Shown: positions 16,272 to 27,623, numbered from the stretch's first letter. The stretch is 64,000 nucleotides of DNA from Companilactobacillus versmoldensis DSM 14857 = KCTC 3814 (GCF_001434295.1 NZ_AZFA01000004.1:1-64000), one strand, 5' to 3'. Translations and numbers: made by a program. Notes: a model not told the origin generated them from the sequence alone.

Positions 16272-17604
16272 GAAATATCCTATATTTTTAATGTACTTCC
16301 TCATGGTCAAATTTTATCTAGATTCAAAAAACAAAATAGCAACTGAATATTTAAATGGTTGTGGTTCCACATCACTTGCAAAAAAATATAGCATTAGTGA
16401 CGAGACATTAATTCTTAATTGTTACATAATTTTAATTTACATGGAATAGATTCACTTATACCACGTAAAATAGATTTAAATTATTCTAGTCAGTTTAAAG
16501 TTGAAGTATTAAACCAACATAAAGCCTCGCTTCCAGCAACGGCTCTACACTTCAACTTATCTTCTCCTAACACAGTTTAGCAATGGCAGAAGAAATATGA
16601 CGACATGGGAATAGCCGGTTTACAACGGCGTAGAGGTAATCCTAAATTGACTAAGAGAAAATCGAAAAACAAAACTCAATCAAAGGATAATGATCTGAAT
16701 GAAGAAATAAAGAGACTCAAACAAGAGAATACGATGTTAAAAATTCAAAATGAATTCTTAAAAAAGGTCGATGGCTTAACTCAGAAAAAATCAGCACAAA
16801 AGAAATCTCAAAAATAGCCACTGATTTAAGGCAGTTATTTCAAGTGCAAATCAAGGCTGTTTTGAAAGTCATCTCAATACCAAGAAGCACGTATTATTAT
16901 GCACGCATAATTTGATGAAGATAAGATCATTCAAGCTATGGATGAGATCAGGCAATCAGATCCAAAATATACAAAGAAATACGGGTATCGTCGCATGACT
17001 GATGCACTTAAAGAATTGAGTTTCACTGTCAATCATAAGAAAGTCCTACGTATCATGACTGATGGGCCGTATCAAAAACTAGTAGCAGACGTTAATGAGT
17101 TTAGGTATGGAGACATAGGCCAAAATGATCGTGTATATCTTGAGCCGATAATGGATCTATTTTCTGGAGAAATACTAGCTTTTAATATCAGTGAACATCC
17201 AACTGTTGAATTTGCTATAAAACCTTTGAAAGAAGCATTAAATATGCATTACAAAGTTAAACTATCAGACAACGGTACATATAGACCAAGGATTCCAATA
17301 TCAAAATGGTACCTGGCAAAGAGTTTTAAGAGAACATCACGTCTTTCGGAGCATGTCCAGAAAAACAACATGTCTTGATAATGCATCTATAGGGTCATTC
17401 TTTCACATCATGAAGGTCGAAATGATGGATACTCACTACAACAAAAAAGCCAATCTCATTCGGTCAATGACCGAATGGATCGACTTCTATAACAACAGAC
17501 GTATAAAGACAAAACTAAACGGAAAGTCACCGGTAGGATACCAAGAACTTTCCGTTGCAAAAGCAGCATAATTAAATGTCCAAACTTAAGGGTTCAGATC
17601 AATT
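16272..17604 (+). mobile_element. remnant of an IS3-family (IS150/IS1223-like) insertion sequence
   Basis: The element is recognised by its two transposase frames. A plausible right end is at about 17580-17604 (TGTCCAAACTTAAGGGTTCA...). No matching inverted repeat is visible between the acetyltransferase stop (16269) and the orfA start (16303), so the left end seems lost. It separates an ordinary chromosomal segment from the Wadjet-like operon. Boundaries are estimates. Confidence 0.75.
16303..17571 (+). pseudogene. decayed IS3-family transposase (orfA and orfB)
   Basis: The orfA part (from 16303, MVKFYLDSKNKIATEYL) has a helix-turn-helix, a frameshift near 16421-16428 and an in-frame TAG at 16578. 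After it come the usual KQENTMLKIQNEFLKK coiled coil and a stop at 16815. The orfB part begins near 16840 but has stops at about 16909-16917. It lacks roughly 35 codons between VLRIM and TDGPYQK near 17056 and has another frameshift near 17270, in front of VHIDQGFQYQN, which holds the second catalytic Asp. The C-terminal DDE glutamate region (LDNASIGSFFHIMKVEMM) remains, with Gly in place of the catalytic Glu. It cannot be active. Confidence 0.9.
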
Positions 17605-17722
17605 TTACATAAGTAAAATACTCCTTTTCAACCAATCTACGTCCTACAATAAGCTTAACTTAATAAGTTTCATTTAATCGTCAGTCTTTGTCCGTTCTCA
17701 TTTTTACGTTATATTTACATTT

Positions 17723-18517
17723 TTACTCGTTCAACCATTGTTCAACTATTGGTTCATACTCTTGAATTAACTGTTCTTGCTCGACAAATCTACCTAAGGT
17801 ATGTATTGAATCTGCTTCTCTTTGTAAAATGGGGTTTACAACATTGACAGCTTTGCTACGATTCGCATCCAATTTTCCATATCGAACTAACCAATCAAAA
17901 GCTTGATCTGAATTTTGAAGTTCAAATATATGTTCTCCAATTAATGATGACAAGTGATTAGCAATTTTTATCCCTTCGCTGTCTAAGTCACCTAGATAAG
18001 TCACTTTTAGGCCTTGGCCCACCAATTTTTTTAAAAACAAATTATAGTAACGGTTGAAATTATTGCCTGACTGATTGATTAATGGCCAATTTGGATGCAA
18101 CTGATGTAACCAAATAAAAACCCCATTATTTTCAACAATTACCGCTTTATTATTTATTATTTTAACGGTTTCTAATTGGTTGATTTGCCAAGAATTCAGG
18201 GTAATTGGTTGTGGAAGATCAGTACCGATAATATTGGCACTGACAAAAGAATTTCCAATCAAGTTAGCATTTAACTCATTGATAGTTTTATCAGCAAAGT
18301 AGTTATTTATTATCCAATGATAATAATGATATATCTCCGGTAACACTTTAGAATCGTTGAACGTGTGTGCCGTGAAACCAAGATCCACAGCTTGCTGACC
18401 AAGTGGCGGTAATAACTGATTAGTGTCAATTTTCTTAAAGATTGAATCTAATAATTTGGCATCTCCAGATAAAACTTTACCAGTTTGTCTTTGATAAACT
18501 TCGATATATTTACTCAT
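17723..18517 (-). CDS. jetD: JetD/MksG-like Toprim nuclease of a Wadjet-type system
   Basis: This 264-residue protein ends in a Toprim-like domain with the acidic residues expected for metal-dependent DNA cleavage: Glu129 in VIVENNGVF and Asp177/Asp179 in YLGDLDSEG. The pattern resembles the DUF2399/DUF2220 C-terminal domains of JetD proteins. In Wadjet systems JetD cuts small circular DNA that the JetABC condensin has extruded. The N-terminal arm is shorter than in many JetD proteins of 380-400 residues. The start at 18517 lies one base after the jetC stop, which indicates translational coupling. The subtype is uncertain. Confidence 0.7.
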   Translation of the reverse strand: MSKYIEVYQRQTGKVLSGDAKLLDSIFKKIDTNQLLPPLGQQAVDLGFTAHTFNDSKVLPEIYHYYHWIINNYFADKTINELNANLIGNSFVSANIIGTDLPQPITLNSWQINQLETVKIINNKAVIVENNGVFIWLHQLHPNWPLINQSGNNFNRYYNLFLKKLVGQGLKVTYLGDLDSEGIKIANHLSSLIGEHIFELQNSDQAFDWLVRYGKLDANRSKAVNVVNPILQREADSIHTLGRFVEQEQLIQEYEPIVEQWLNE

Positions 18518-18518
18518 A

Positions 18519-21500
18519 TTAATTTTTTGTCCAAATGACCGCTTCACGGACTTCATTTTCATGAAATCGACCATCATTTTTATTTTTGGGTGGAATTACA
18601 TCATAAGCAATATTATCGACACCATCGGCTAATATTTTATTTTGAGAACCACTTGGCATAGTAGCTAAAAAGTTAAAACCAAATTGATCGATGGTTCTCG
18701 CAAATGACTTAGCTGTTTCAGGATCTAATTTATCAGCAAATTCATCGAACATTATCAAATGTGGAGCATCCGAAAACTTTGATCGATTAAGAATCATTTT
18801 AGGCACTAACAATAAAGGTAGAACCATTGATTGAGCTTTTTCGGCCCCAGAACCACCAGACTGAACGAATTTATCATCGACGAGTTCAAACTCCCCCACT
18901 TCAGCCTGTTTTCGATGAATCCAAATTTGAAAATCGGACCATTGACGAATATCTAATAACTTTTGAGCTTCTTCAATAAACAGCTCATCATCATCAGCAA
19001 TTGTAATATCACTCGCCAATCTTTCTAAACGATTTTGGACTGCTCTTAAAAGATTTGGCCGTTCAGTTAATGATGTATCACGAGCTTCCTCAATCACTCT
19101 TATATCAACATCTTTTGGTTTTAATGATACTTTTAATTGAATACCCTGTGATTTGCTAACACCATGAGTCAGCATTTTATTATATCCATCAATCAAATCA
19201 TATTGATCAGAAATTTGATGAACTGCTGCTTCAAGATAAGTTGTCTGTGCGACCACGTTACCAGACTTGAGCTGGCTCAATGATTTTTCTACCGCAGAGC
19301 CGTCTGTGTCTAAGATCTTTTGAGCTTGATTAATATCAAATGGTACCACTACCAAAGATTCCTCATTGATGGACCGATTTTTCCGCATAAGACTGGCTAT
19401 TGCAGAATATCCCCGTTCTTCAAAAATAGAGTCTAAAGCATAAGAATCAATACCATTTTGATTACTATTACGAATTATACGACCGATTTTTTCAGAAAGT
19501 TCGCTAAAAGTATTATTTCTTACTTCAGTTTTGTGACTAGTCAAAAATTTCATATTTTCATCAATTGTTAGAAGTTGATAATCTTCAATCATATACGGTT
19601 TTAATATTCTTAAATTTCTTTCAGTATCATCTTTATAGTTGGTTAATAACTTTTCAGTTTGCTTAACTGATCTTTCAAGGTTATCAATATCAGCCTGATT
19701 CTTGATTTTATCATTGTTTAATTGCGTCTGAGACTTTTCATATTGCTCAAGATCGTCTTTTGCTGAAAGAATTTTATTGTCCAAATTATCGTCGATGATT
19801 AAGGATGCTATTTCTTTTTCCAATTTTTGTATTTCAGCTTTTTTCACTTCAACATCGAACCCATCGTATTCTTGATTCAAAGTAGCTTTTATTTTAGAAA
19901 TATCGTTGGAAATATATGCTAATTCTGCTTCTTTTTTATCAATTTTTTGTTGGATAGCAGTCAAAGTTTTATTTAAAGTATCCAAGTCGTCAACTAATGA
20001 GCGAATCAATGATGGTAATTCGGCATTATCGATAAATTTTTGTAAATCTGCATTATCTGAGAGTAAATCTAATCGTTTTTGTTCCAGTAACTTATATTTG
20101 TAACTCATTTTTGCAGCACCTGCATCGTGAACATCTTTGTTATCTTGATGCAATCCTGGTTTGATCCTACCAACAACAGGACCACTAGCACGCAAATCAA
20201 TTTTTTCATCCATATTTTCGCGCATTTCTGAAACTATTTTGATATCTTCGCTCAGCCGATTTTTATTATCAACGAGATTCTGGTAATCTTTTTGCAAGTT
20301 TTTCATCTTACGAATATAATGCTTTAATTGTTCGATCTGCTTTGACAATTCAAATTCAGAGAAACCATTATCCAATTGTGTCAGGTTTGATAGCTGTGAA
20401 AATAATTGTTGTTTAATAGGACTGATTTTATTATCAATTATTTCTTTTTCAGCATTAAGGCTATCCATCACTTGCAGAGCTTTTGCCAAGTTTTCCTCTG
20501 ATTCATGTAATTGTTTAATAATTCCTAAATAATTTCTAATTTGGACTTCAAGAAATTCTTTTTGATTTTTCTTATCCTGACGTTGGTCTTCAAGAATCTT
20601 TTGCTGGGCTTGCTTTTGTAATAATTTTTGAATTTTCGATTGTGCTTGTTCCAATTTTGGCTTCAGTATTTTTAATTGTTCAACCAATCGATCAAGCGCT
20701 TTTTCTAATTGTTCCTTGTTGACCTTTTGTTCTGATAAATTTTTTGATTGATTTCCATAACCTTCCAGGAATTTTTCTTGTAATCGATTTAAATTTCGCC
20801 AAAAAATCTCCTTTTTCATTTTTATTAATTTCTTTTTTCCACGCTCAATTCTATCTAAGGTTGATCTTTTACGATTGACTTCCCTTTGGGTATCAGCTAC
20901 AGATTCAATTATCTGAGCATCAATTCCTTCTTGAGCGTTCTTCATTGCCTCTAAAATTGGTGTAAGTCGAGAATTTCCAGCTGTTAAAATTGGTGAAGCA
21001 AGTAATTGATAAGCGTTAGCTAATTGGTGCAAACTTCTGACGTCATTGAATCCGTAAATATTATTTGCTACATAACTTTGGAATTCACTAACCTGAGAAA
21101 AAACACGAAATTCATTTCCTAAATCAGCATTCCGGAAAGAAAATTCATCTTTTAAAAACATTTCGCCATTGATATCACTGGTTTTTAACTTTAAATCTTC
21201 ATCTATATTGTTGCTAATAACAACAAACCACCAAGTCGGTTTCCTATTTTCACCAATTGACCGATGAGCACCTATACCGACAATGACTTGCCGTTTTCAG
21301 ATTTCATTAGCATATAACTATAGCCGGTCCGAACTTTCATCGATCCTTTACCCCAACCTAAAAGCATATTTTCAAAAGTTCTAGTATCGTTTTTAGAATT
21401 TCGAGTTGTCGTTTTTTCAATTTTGTCTGTGCCTTTGGCAGGATTAAATGAAGGAGTTGCAATTGACCCGTCTACAAGCATTGGAAAGAAACAATTAGCC

Positions 21501-21634
21501 AAAGTGGTCTTACCCGCAGCATTCTCTCCTATCAAAGTGAAATTACCTTTTTTGGAGACTTGAATATCCTTATCAATATAGTGATTAAAATTTCTAAGGT
21601 GAAAACTAATTGGTGTCAGTATTTTTCTACTCAT
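18519..21634 (-). pseudogene. jetC: JetC/MksB-like SMC ATPase, frameshifted
   Basis: Two frames together encode an SMC-like ATPase of about 1,038 residues. The first (21634-21272) starts MSRKILTPISFHLRNFNHYI and has the Walker A motif GENAAGKTT (36-44). The second carries long coiled coils, the ABC signature SGGSGAEKAQ and the Walker B motif HLIMFDEFAD. Coding similarity runs straight across the break: after KSENGK the text resumes in the next frame as VIVGIGAHRSIGENRKP. The total length is one base short of a multiple of three, so a 1-base deletion near 21285-21292 is the simplest cause. The start overlaps the jetB stop by eight bases. Without repair the ATPase head cannot form. Confidence 0.82.
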
Positions 21635-22643
21635 TGTCATTTCCTTTCGAACGTTCTTCAAGATCAAAACGTTGAACAATTGGTGTTGGGAAAATAAATT
21701 CATTTTTAATAGCTATCAAACCAAGATCCATCAATGACTCTTTAACTTGGCTGAGTGCAATATAATTATTTGGAAAAATATCATCGATTCTCTCTTTAAT
21801 CAATGTATTCAATTTATCTTGCGAAATCCCTGTTCGAATACTTTTGGCAACAGAAATTGCGGTAACAGCCGGTTTTGATTTAATTTGTTGTCTTTTCTTA
21901 TCTAACAATAGAGCATAACTATCACCAATCTCCAAATCAAAACGGTCTAAGGCCGCCCATTGCTCAGCAATTTGGCTCTTATTTTTATATAAATAATTCC
22001 ATAGTTCAGGATATCTACGACTACCAATATACCGATGTATTAAAAGTTGCTGATTGATCTTTTGGATAGTAGTCAAATCGATTTGTTTATCAAAGTCTTT
22101 TTTTATGCAATTAACGATTGCTTGAGCAACTGTATTAAAATCAGGATTGATATGCCAGTATTCAGTCACCTCTTGGTTCTGCTCACTTGGGGCAAACTCA
22201 GGATAGTCCAATGTGAAAAGCTTGAACTGATCAACAAATATTTCCGTAACTATTTGTCTGATTGATTTCTCATCCAACTCGACAACTTCACTGTTAACTT
22301 GTCTAATAACCATTTGTGTCAAGACCGTACGATCACTTTGATTGGTCTGTAATTCAGGCAAATTAATAATTGTTTTTAGTGTGGCCAAGAGTACATGTAC
22401 AGTTTCAGAGTCTTCATATTCTTCACCAAACATAAGCAGCAAGTTTTCTTGGATATTTTCTGGCTGGATACCAATGAGGTCTCTCAAATAAATGTTTATT
22501 CGTTGTTGGTTACGAGTTTGCCGTAAAACATTTACAGCATTTAGCATATCTTTAGAAGGCTTATACGGATGACTAGTAAATAGACCGTTGTCTAACAATT
22601 GATTAACAATCATGTGCTCTGAATTGGTAAGTTTTGTGACCAT
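21627..22643 (-). CDS. jetB: JetB/MksE-like KITE subunit of a Wadjet-type system
   Basis: This 338-residue protein starts at MVTKLTNSEHMIVNQLLDNG; GAGAAGAAAG precedes that ATG, and the longer frame from 22742 runs back into jetA. No catalytic motif is visible. Helical and winged-helix-like stretches, and its place between the kleisin-like gene and the SMC gene, fit the KITE subunit (JetB/MksE), which clamps the kleisin in condensin-like complexes. The assignment rests mainly on gene order and size. It overlaps jetC by eight bases. Confidence 0.6.
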   Translation of the reverse strand: MVTKLTNSEHMIVNQLLDNGLFTSHPYKPSKDMLNAVNVLRQTRNQQRINIYLRDLIGIQPENIQENLLLMFGEEYEDSETVHVLLATLKTIINLPELQTNQSDRTVLTQMVIRQVNSEVVELDEKSIRQIVTEIFVDQFKLFTLDYPEFAPSEQNQEVTEYWHINPDFNTVAQAIVNCIKKDFDKQIDLTTIQKINQQLLIHRYIGSRRYPELWNYLYKNKSQIAEQWAALDRFDLEIGDSYALLLDKKRQQIKSKPAVTAISVAKSIRTGISQDKLNTLIKERIDDIFPNNYIALSQVKESLMDLGLIAIKNEFIFPTPIVQRFDLEERSKGNDNE

Positions 22644-22659
22644 CTTTCTTCTCGCTTTC

Positions 22660-24147
22660 TTAAAAGTTGAAATAGAATCCGTTTGGTAGTTGAACACTAT
22701 ATTTTTCATTTTGACAATGAATCCAAATTGGCCCTGTTTCAAAGATTGCTGTCACATTTTCGACAGGTCTTCCAAATGGTGCAAAGCTTTCGTAGTAATC
22801 GTAATTAGTCGCACTATATAAGCGTATGATTTCATCTCGGGTGACTAAATTACTTACTTCCAAATTACGGTCCAAACGTCCATTTTTACTGTCAATCATG
22901 ATCAATTTTTGAAATTCAGATAAAGCTGATGTCTGATTATCATCTATCTTGTCGTCACCAGCAATTACTGGGTTATCTGCAACAGTAGCCGTTGTTCTTT
23001 CAACTGTGTTTGCTTGATAGATTACTGCTCCTAAAACAGAGGCATCTAATAAATCATCAGGATTGGAGTCACTTCTATCTTGGGCTAAATGACGAGGCAA
23101 CTGTTTTGGAATTCGAATATTTTTAAAGTTAATCAATAATTTGTCAATGTCTTTAGTTAACTGTTTAACATCAATTGTTTGAGCATTGATATGATCAAAT
23201 TCATTACTCAATAACTTTATAGAATCTAAAATGGTTTGAAAAATCAAATAGATTGAATCATAACTACTGTCAATAGCTGACGATGTTGGTTCAAAACTAG
23301 CCGATAGCTGCATAAGCTTAGTTTGAACAAATAGCTGATCTTGATTTCTTTGAACTGTTAATTTTACTTGATCATTAATTGCCTGATCAATTTCTAAACT
23401 GTCATCTCCCTGACGACTGCGAGCAATCATTTCCGCAAAATTTTCTTTTTTTATTAAATTCTGAATTAAAGAGCCTTGTTTAATTAATCGATTGTAGGCC
23501 GGCAAGGCTTTATCATCAAGCATATTATTCAAGTGTTCAGCAATCTTTCCACCATGACTGAATGCTAAATCATTTGAGATCTCATCTAAATCTTCACTTA
23601 ACTTATGCATCCCTTTCATAACATCCGTATATGCAGATACCATATTATTAAAGTCATTAAATAGTTGAGTATTGGTGGAATCAAGATGTGGAGAGTTTAA
23701 TTTTTTGATCAATCGGCAATATTCATTGATTCTACTAATATTGGCCGTCACAGTTGTTTCCGCATCCAACACCTTGGGAAGCATCACTAAAAATTCAATT
23801 CCTCGACTAGTAATTCGATAAACTGATGCTTGTTGCATATGATAGGATCCGCTTTCCATTCTTCTTCTGATTTTCCGTGGAGAAACTTCAATGAATTTAG
23901 CGTCTTCATTCAATGTTTTAAGGACATTCTTTAAAACATTATCACTGATCATTTCTTCTTCAGATTTTTCATCTAAATAATTGCCATTGTATTGTTCGAC
24001 TAAGAAATCTAATGTTCGTGGAATATCAGCACTAGCCCTGTTTCCATACAGGATAGTCAAAACATTCCAACCAGCAAGTGGATGCTCACGACTTTTCCCT
24101 AAATTTGTGGATAATAACAATTGTCTTAATTCATCACTCATTCCCAT
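22660..24147 (-). CDS. jetA: JetA/MksF-like kleisin subunit of a Wadjet-type system
   Basis: This 495-residue protein begins at MGMSDELRQ, where GGAGAAATTTAT precedes the ATG; an earlier in-frame start at 24207 has no ribosome binding site. The first 120 residues look like a winged-helix domain (VYRITSRGIEFLVMLPKVLD), the middle is long helical sequence, and the C-terminus is a small beta-rich segment (IWIHCQNEKYSVQLPNG). This architecture suits JetA/MksF kleisins, which bridge the two SMC heads. It is the first gene of a tight four-gene operon (gaps of 16, -8 and 1 bases). Family membership is inferred from architecture and context. Confidence 0.6.
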   Translation of the reverse strand: MGMSDELRQLLLSTNLGKSREHPLAGWNVLTILYGNRASADIPRTLDFLVEQYNGNYLDEKSEEEMISDNVLKNVLKTLNEDAKFIEVSPRKIRRRMESGSYHMQQASVYRITSRGIEFLVMLPKVLDAETTVTANISRINEYCRLIKKLNSPHLDSTNTQLFNDFNNMVSAYTDVMKGMHKLSEDLDEISNDLAFSHGGKIAEHLNNMLDDKALPAYNRLIKQGSLIQNLIKKENFAEMIARSRQGDDSLEIDQAINDQVKLTVQRNQDQLFVQTKLMQLSASFEPTSSAIDSSYDSIYLIFQTILDSIKLLSNEFDHINAQTIDVKQLTKDIDKLLINFKNIRIPKQLPRHLAQDRSDSNPDDLLDASVLGAVIYQANTVERTTATVADNPVIAGDDKIDDNQTSALSEFQKLIMIDSKNGRLDRNLEVSNLVTRDEIIRLYSATNYDYYESFAPFGRPVENVTAIFETGPIWIHCQNEKYSVQLPNGFYFNF

Positions 24148-24641
24148 ATAAATTTCTCCATTAGTTATTAATATTTTAAGTATGACGAAAAGATTTATGT
24201 AATTCAATCAAATATGAGAATAGTAAAATTTGAATATCTTGCAAAAATTTGTTCTATATAAAAATATTTAAATAGTATTAACATCTGTAACTGTTTTTTG
24301 AAGATGTAACTAGCCATATTCATATCAAAAAAATTTATTTGAACACATTACGAAACTCAAAAAAATATAATCGTGTTGTCATATGGACTTATTTTTGAAT
24401 TGACCTATGAACTCACATTCCAATCTGATAAAGCAAAAAGACTGAACAGCAGCAAAATCAAACATATAAGTCAATTACATCAGCTAGTTAATGAGCAACT
24501 GATATAACAACTAAAACATCACATGAAACAAAAAATAGCTTGACCCCTGTTGAATACAGGAATCAAGCTATAGCAACTTGAAAAATCTAATTTAACTGTC
24601 CAATATTTTTTTAGACAATTTAATCTAAATTAGATTTTTTA
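24148..24641. other. intergenic region between Wadjet-like operon and ATPase pseudogene
   Basis: About 490 AT-rich bases. The right part has the ATPase terminator (24529-24572). A 45-codon open stretch on the plus strand (24373-24507, with ELTYELTFQSDKAKRLNSSK) has no ribosome binding site and may be a remnant or chance. The promoter of the Wadjet-like operon must lie at the left end, but only weak matches are visible (TTGAAT and CATACT, 17 bases apart, on the minus strand near 24185-24215). Confidence 0.4.
24529..24572 (-). terminator. terminator of the P-type ATPase gene
   Basis: ATAGCTTGA pairs with TCAAGCTAT, with an inner CCTGT/ACAGG stem. On the minus strand it is followed by TTTTTTG. 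Confidence 0.85.
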
Positions 24642-27371
24642 TTATTTATTAGCAAATACTCGATAACGGAAAAATTTCTCGATCTCGGTAACTATCAAAA
24701 CAATTGCTCCGGCTACGATTGGTAATAACCAACCATACCAAATACCGATGCTAGTTGTGTTAAAGACTGCTTGCATGAATGGTAAATAAATGATTCCCAT
24801 TTGTAAAACAATCAGAATAGCGACGATATAAAAAGCCATCTTGTTTTGGAATAAGTATTTAGAAATGACTGGATGATCAATTCTCAAATTAAATAGATAG
24901 AAGATCTTACCAAAGATAATAATATTCAACGTCATGGTACTACCGACGACTGGGTTAAGGCCGTGCTTTGTTAGGTAATCAAAGGCGACGATACCCAATC
25001 CAGATATCAGTAGTGAAACGTAAACTATTTCAAAAGTATCGATCTTCGACAATAATCCTGCCGCCACATTTCTTGGCCCACGGCTCATGATACCTTTCTC
25101 GGCTGGTTCAAAAATAAAGGCAAATTGGATCGTTAAAGCTGATACCATATTGATCCATAACAGTTGGGCTGGAAATAATGGCAAAGATTGACCAATCAGG
25201 ATGCTGATGATAACTACTAGACCTTCAGCAAAACTAGTTGGTAATAAGAAACGAATCGTTTTACGGATATTATCAAAAACATGCCGACCTTCACGAACAG
25301 CTTTGACGATATTAGTAAAGTCGTCATCTACGAGGACCATATTAGCTGATTCTTTAGCTACTTCGGTCCCTTTGATACCCATGGCAACATCGATATCAGC
25401 TTGTTTCAAAGCTGGCGCATCATTAACACCATCACCAGTCATTGAAACAACATGGTGGTTAGCCTGCTGTGCTTGAACGATCCGTAACTTGTTCTTTGGT
25501 GTCGTTTGCGCAAATACGTTGTAAACATCGATAACATTTTGTAATTCTTGATCAGATAATTCATCCATCTCTGGTCCAGAAATAGCTTTGATCTTGTCGG
25601 CTAATTGTAATTTATGAGCAATTGCAGTCGCAGTATCTGCACGATCCCCGGTGATCATTTTGACTTTGACACCAGCTTCGCGGAGATCATTAATAGCTAC
25701 AGCTGCCTCTTTTCTAGGTGGGTCAATGATACCAACTGTCCCGGCAAGTTTGAGTTCCTTGATTTCTGCAGGATTGATTTTATCAACATCGTCATCGACC
25801 TGCTTATAGGCTAAAGCTACGACACGTAGACCATCAGCAGCAAGTTCACCGATTTTTTCATGCCAATAATCTAATCGACCTTTTTGATCAGTCAATTTCA
25901 AGATGGTCGTAGGCGATCCTTTGACCATCAAAACTCTTTTACCTTAAAAATCAACCAATCGTGCCGAATATCTAAAAGCTGAATCGAACGGTAAGGAGTC
26001 GATTTCGTGCACTTCTGGGTCCTTACCGGTCATTTTACGATAAAGTGTCGTCAATGAACCGTCAGTTGGTTCTCCGGTCAATTCCCATTTGTTATTCTCA
26101 AAATGTAATTGGGCATCGGTCGTTTGACCAGCGATTTCGACTAACCACTTCATTGATTCATCTTGTTGCCAGTCGTATTTCTCATCGGACAATTCCAATT
26201 CACCATCAAAATTGATGTTACCGTCAGAATCATAACCGACACCTGTGACGGTAAAACTATTATTTGGCGTGACGATCCGTTTGACGGTCATCTCATTTTT
26301 AGTCAAAGTACCTGTTTTATCGGTATTAACGATATCGACAGCACCTAAAGTTTCAACGGCTGGTAAGAATTTCACGATGACATTTTGCTTAGTCATCTTT
26401 CGTGTCCCCATAGCTAACACGACTGAGGTACTAGCAGGCAAACCTTCCGGCATCGAACCAACGACCATTGTGATAACGGCAATCAAAAGAGTCGGCAAAC
26501 TATAAGTATCTAAAAATAGACCAATGATAAATAAGGCAATTGCAGTTACCACGATGGCTACGGAAAGCCCAAAACCTAGAGAATTCAGATTTCTCATTAA
26601 TGGTGTTGGCTTTTCCTTAACCGTTTCAACTGAGTCTTGAATTTGTCCGATCTCAGTTGCATCGGCAGTTGAAACAACGATCCCTAGACCGGAACCACTG
26701 GAAACAGCTGTTGATGCGTAAACCATATTCAATCTTTGACCCAAAGGTAATTTGGTTTGAGATAATGCTTGTTCAACTTTGCTGACCGGTGCAGTTTCAC
26801 CAGTCAAAATCGATTCCTGAACGTTCAAATTGTCGGCTGAAATCAAACGCATGTCAGCGGGAACTGCATCTCCAGCTTCCAAGTCGACTAAATCACCCAC
26901 GACGATATCACGTGCATCCATTTCAAGCTTTTTACCATTACGGATAACGAAATTTTTCGAGATCAACATTTCTCTGATCTTCTCTAAGGCGTTACCAGCT
27001 TGTTGCTCTTGAACATAACCAATGATCGCATTGGCAATAATAACTAAACCAATAACGATCGAATCTGAGTAACGATGCATGAAAAAGGTCATAACAGCAG
27101 CAGCCGCTAAAATATAAATAATACTGTTGTTGAATTGCTTGATGAATTGAACGAACTTCGATTGTTTCTTCGTCGTCAATTCATTGCGGCCATTTTTAGT
27201 CAGACGTTTTTTTGCATCCTCCTCACTCAAACCAGTTTGACAATTGGTGTGATACTTGTGTGCTAATTCTTTTTCAGACAGACGCCAGTCCATATTTTGC
27301 TCCGAGTCTGTAATTTCCGGTTGCTCGTAATTCTTTTTACCAAGAATTGAATCATTTGCATTTCCATCCAT
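24642..27371 (-). pseudogene. cation-transporting P-type ATPase interrupted by a stop codon
   Basis: In one continuous frame the gene encodes a 909-residue P2-type ATPase, except for TAA at 25946-25944 after SARLVDF. The frame resumes at once with GKRVLMVKGSPT, the conserved nucleotide-binding KGxP region. All key motifs are present: TGE (ILTGETAPV), the M4 helix MPEGLPAS, the phosphorylation site DKTGTLTKNE and the hinge MTGDGVNDAPALKQADIDVAMG. Ca2+ or Na+ export is likely. The start at 27371 (MDGNANDS) has AGGA 12 bases upstream. Read-through or restart at the TTG/ATG near 25931 could give a C-terminal fragment, but a working pump is unlikely. Confidence 0.88.
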
Positions 27372-27575
27372 TATAAAAAACATTCCTTTGCTATATTTTT
27401 AGGTTTTTCGCAAAATAGTTAATTGAGTCAATTTGACATCACATCCTCCAGTGAAAATGCCGAGCTTACAGCCATTTTCATTTCTTTCTACCTCTATGGT
27501 ATGTTGTTTTATTACCGAAGTTTAGCTCATTTCTAAAAAAAATATTTATAATTTGTGAATACCGATTTGGTGTGA

Positions 27576-27616
27576 GTAAAAAAATACGTCTGACCACCTT
27601 TTAGTGGCAGGCGTAG
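27576..27616 (-). terminator. terminator of the ynbB-like gene
   Basis: On the minus strand TACGCCTGCCACT pairs with GGTGGTCAGACGTA, followed by seven T. Confidence 0.8.
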
Positions 27617-27623
27617 TTAATAT

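Noticed and set aside
24373-24507. 45-codon plus-strand frame between the defence operon and the ATPase
   Set aside because: It has no ribosome binding site, only a GTG start, and sits in an AT-rich spacer.
24642-25931. Independent gene for the C-terminal half of the P-type ATPase
   Set aside because: It is in frame with the first half; only a TAA separates them, and no ribosome binding site precedes the internal start.
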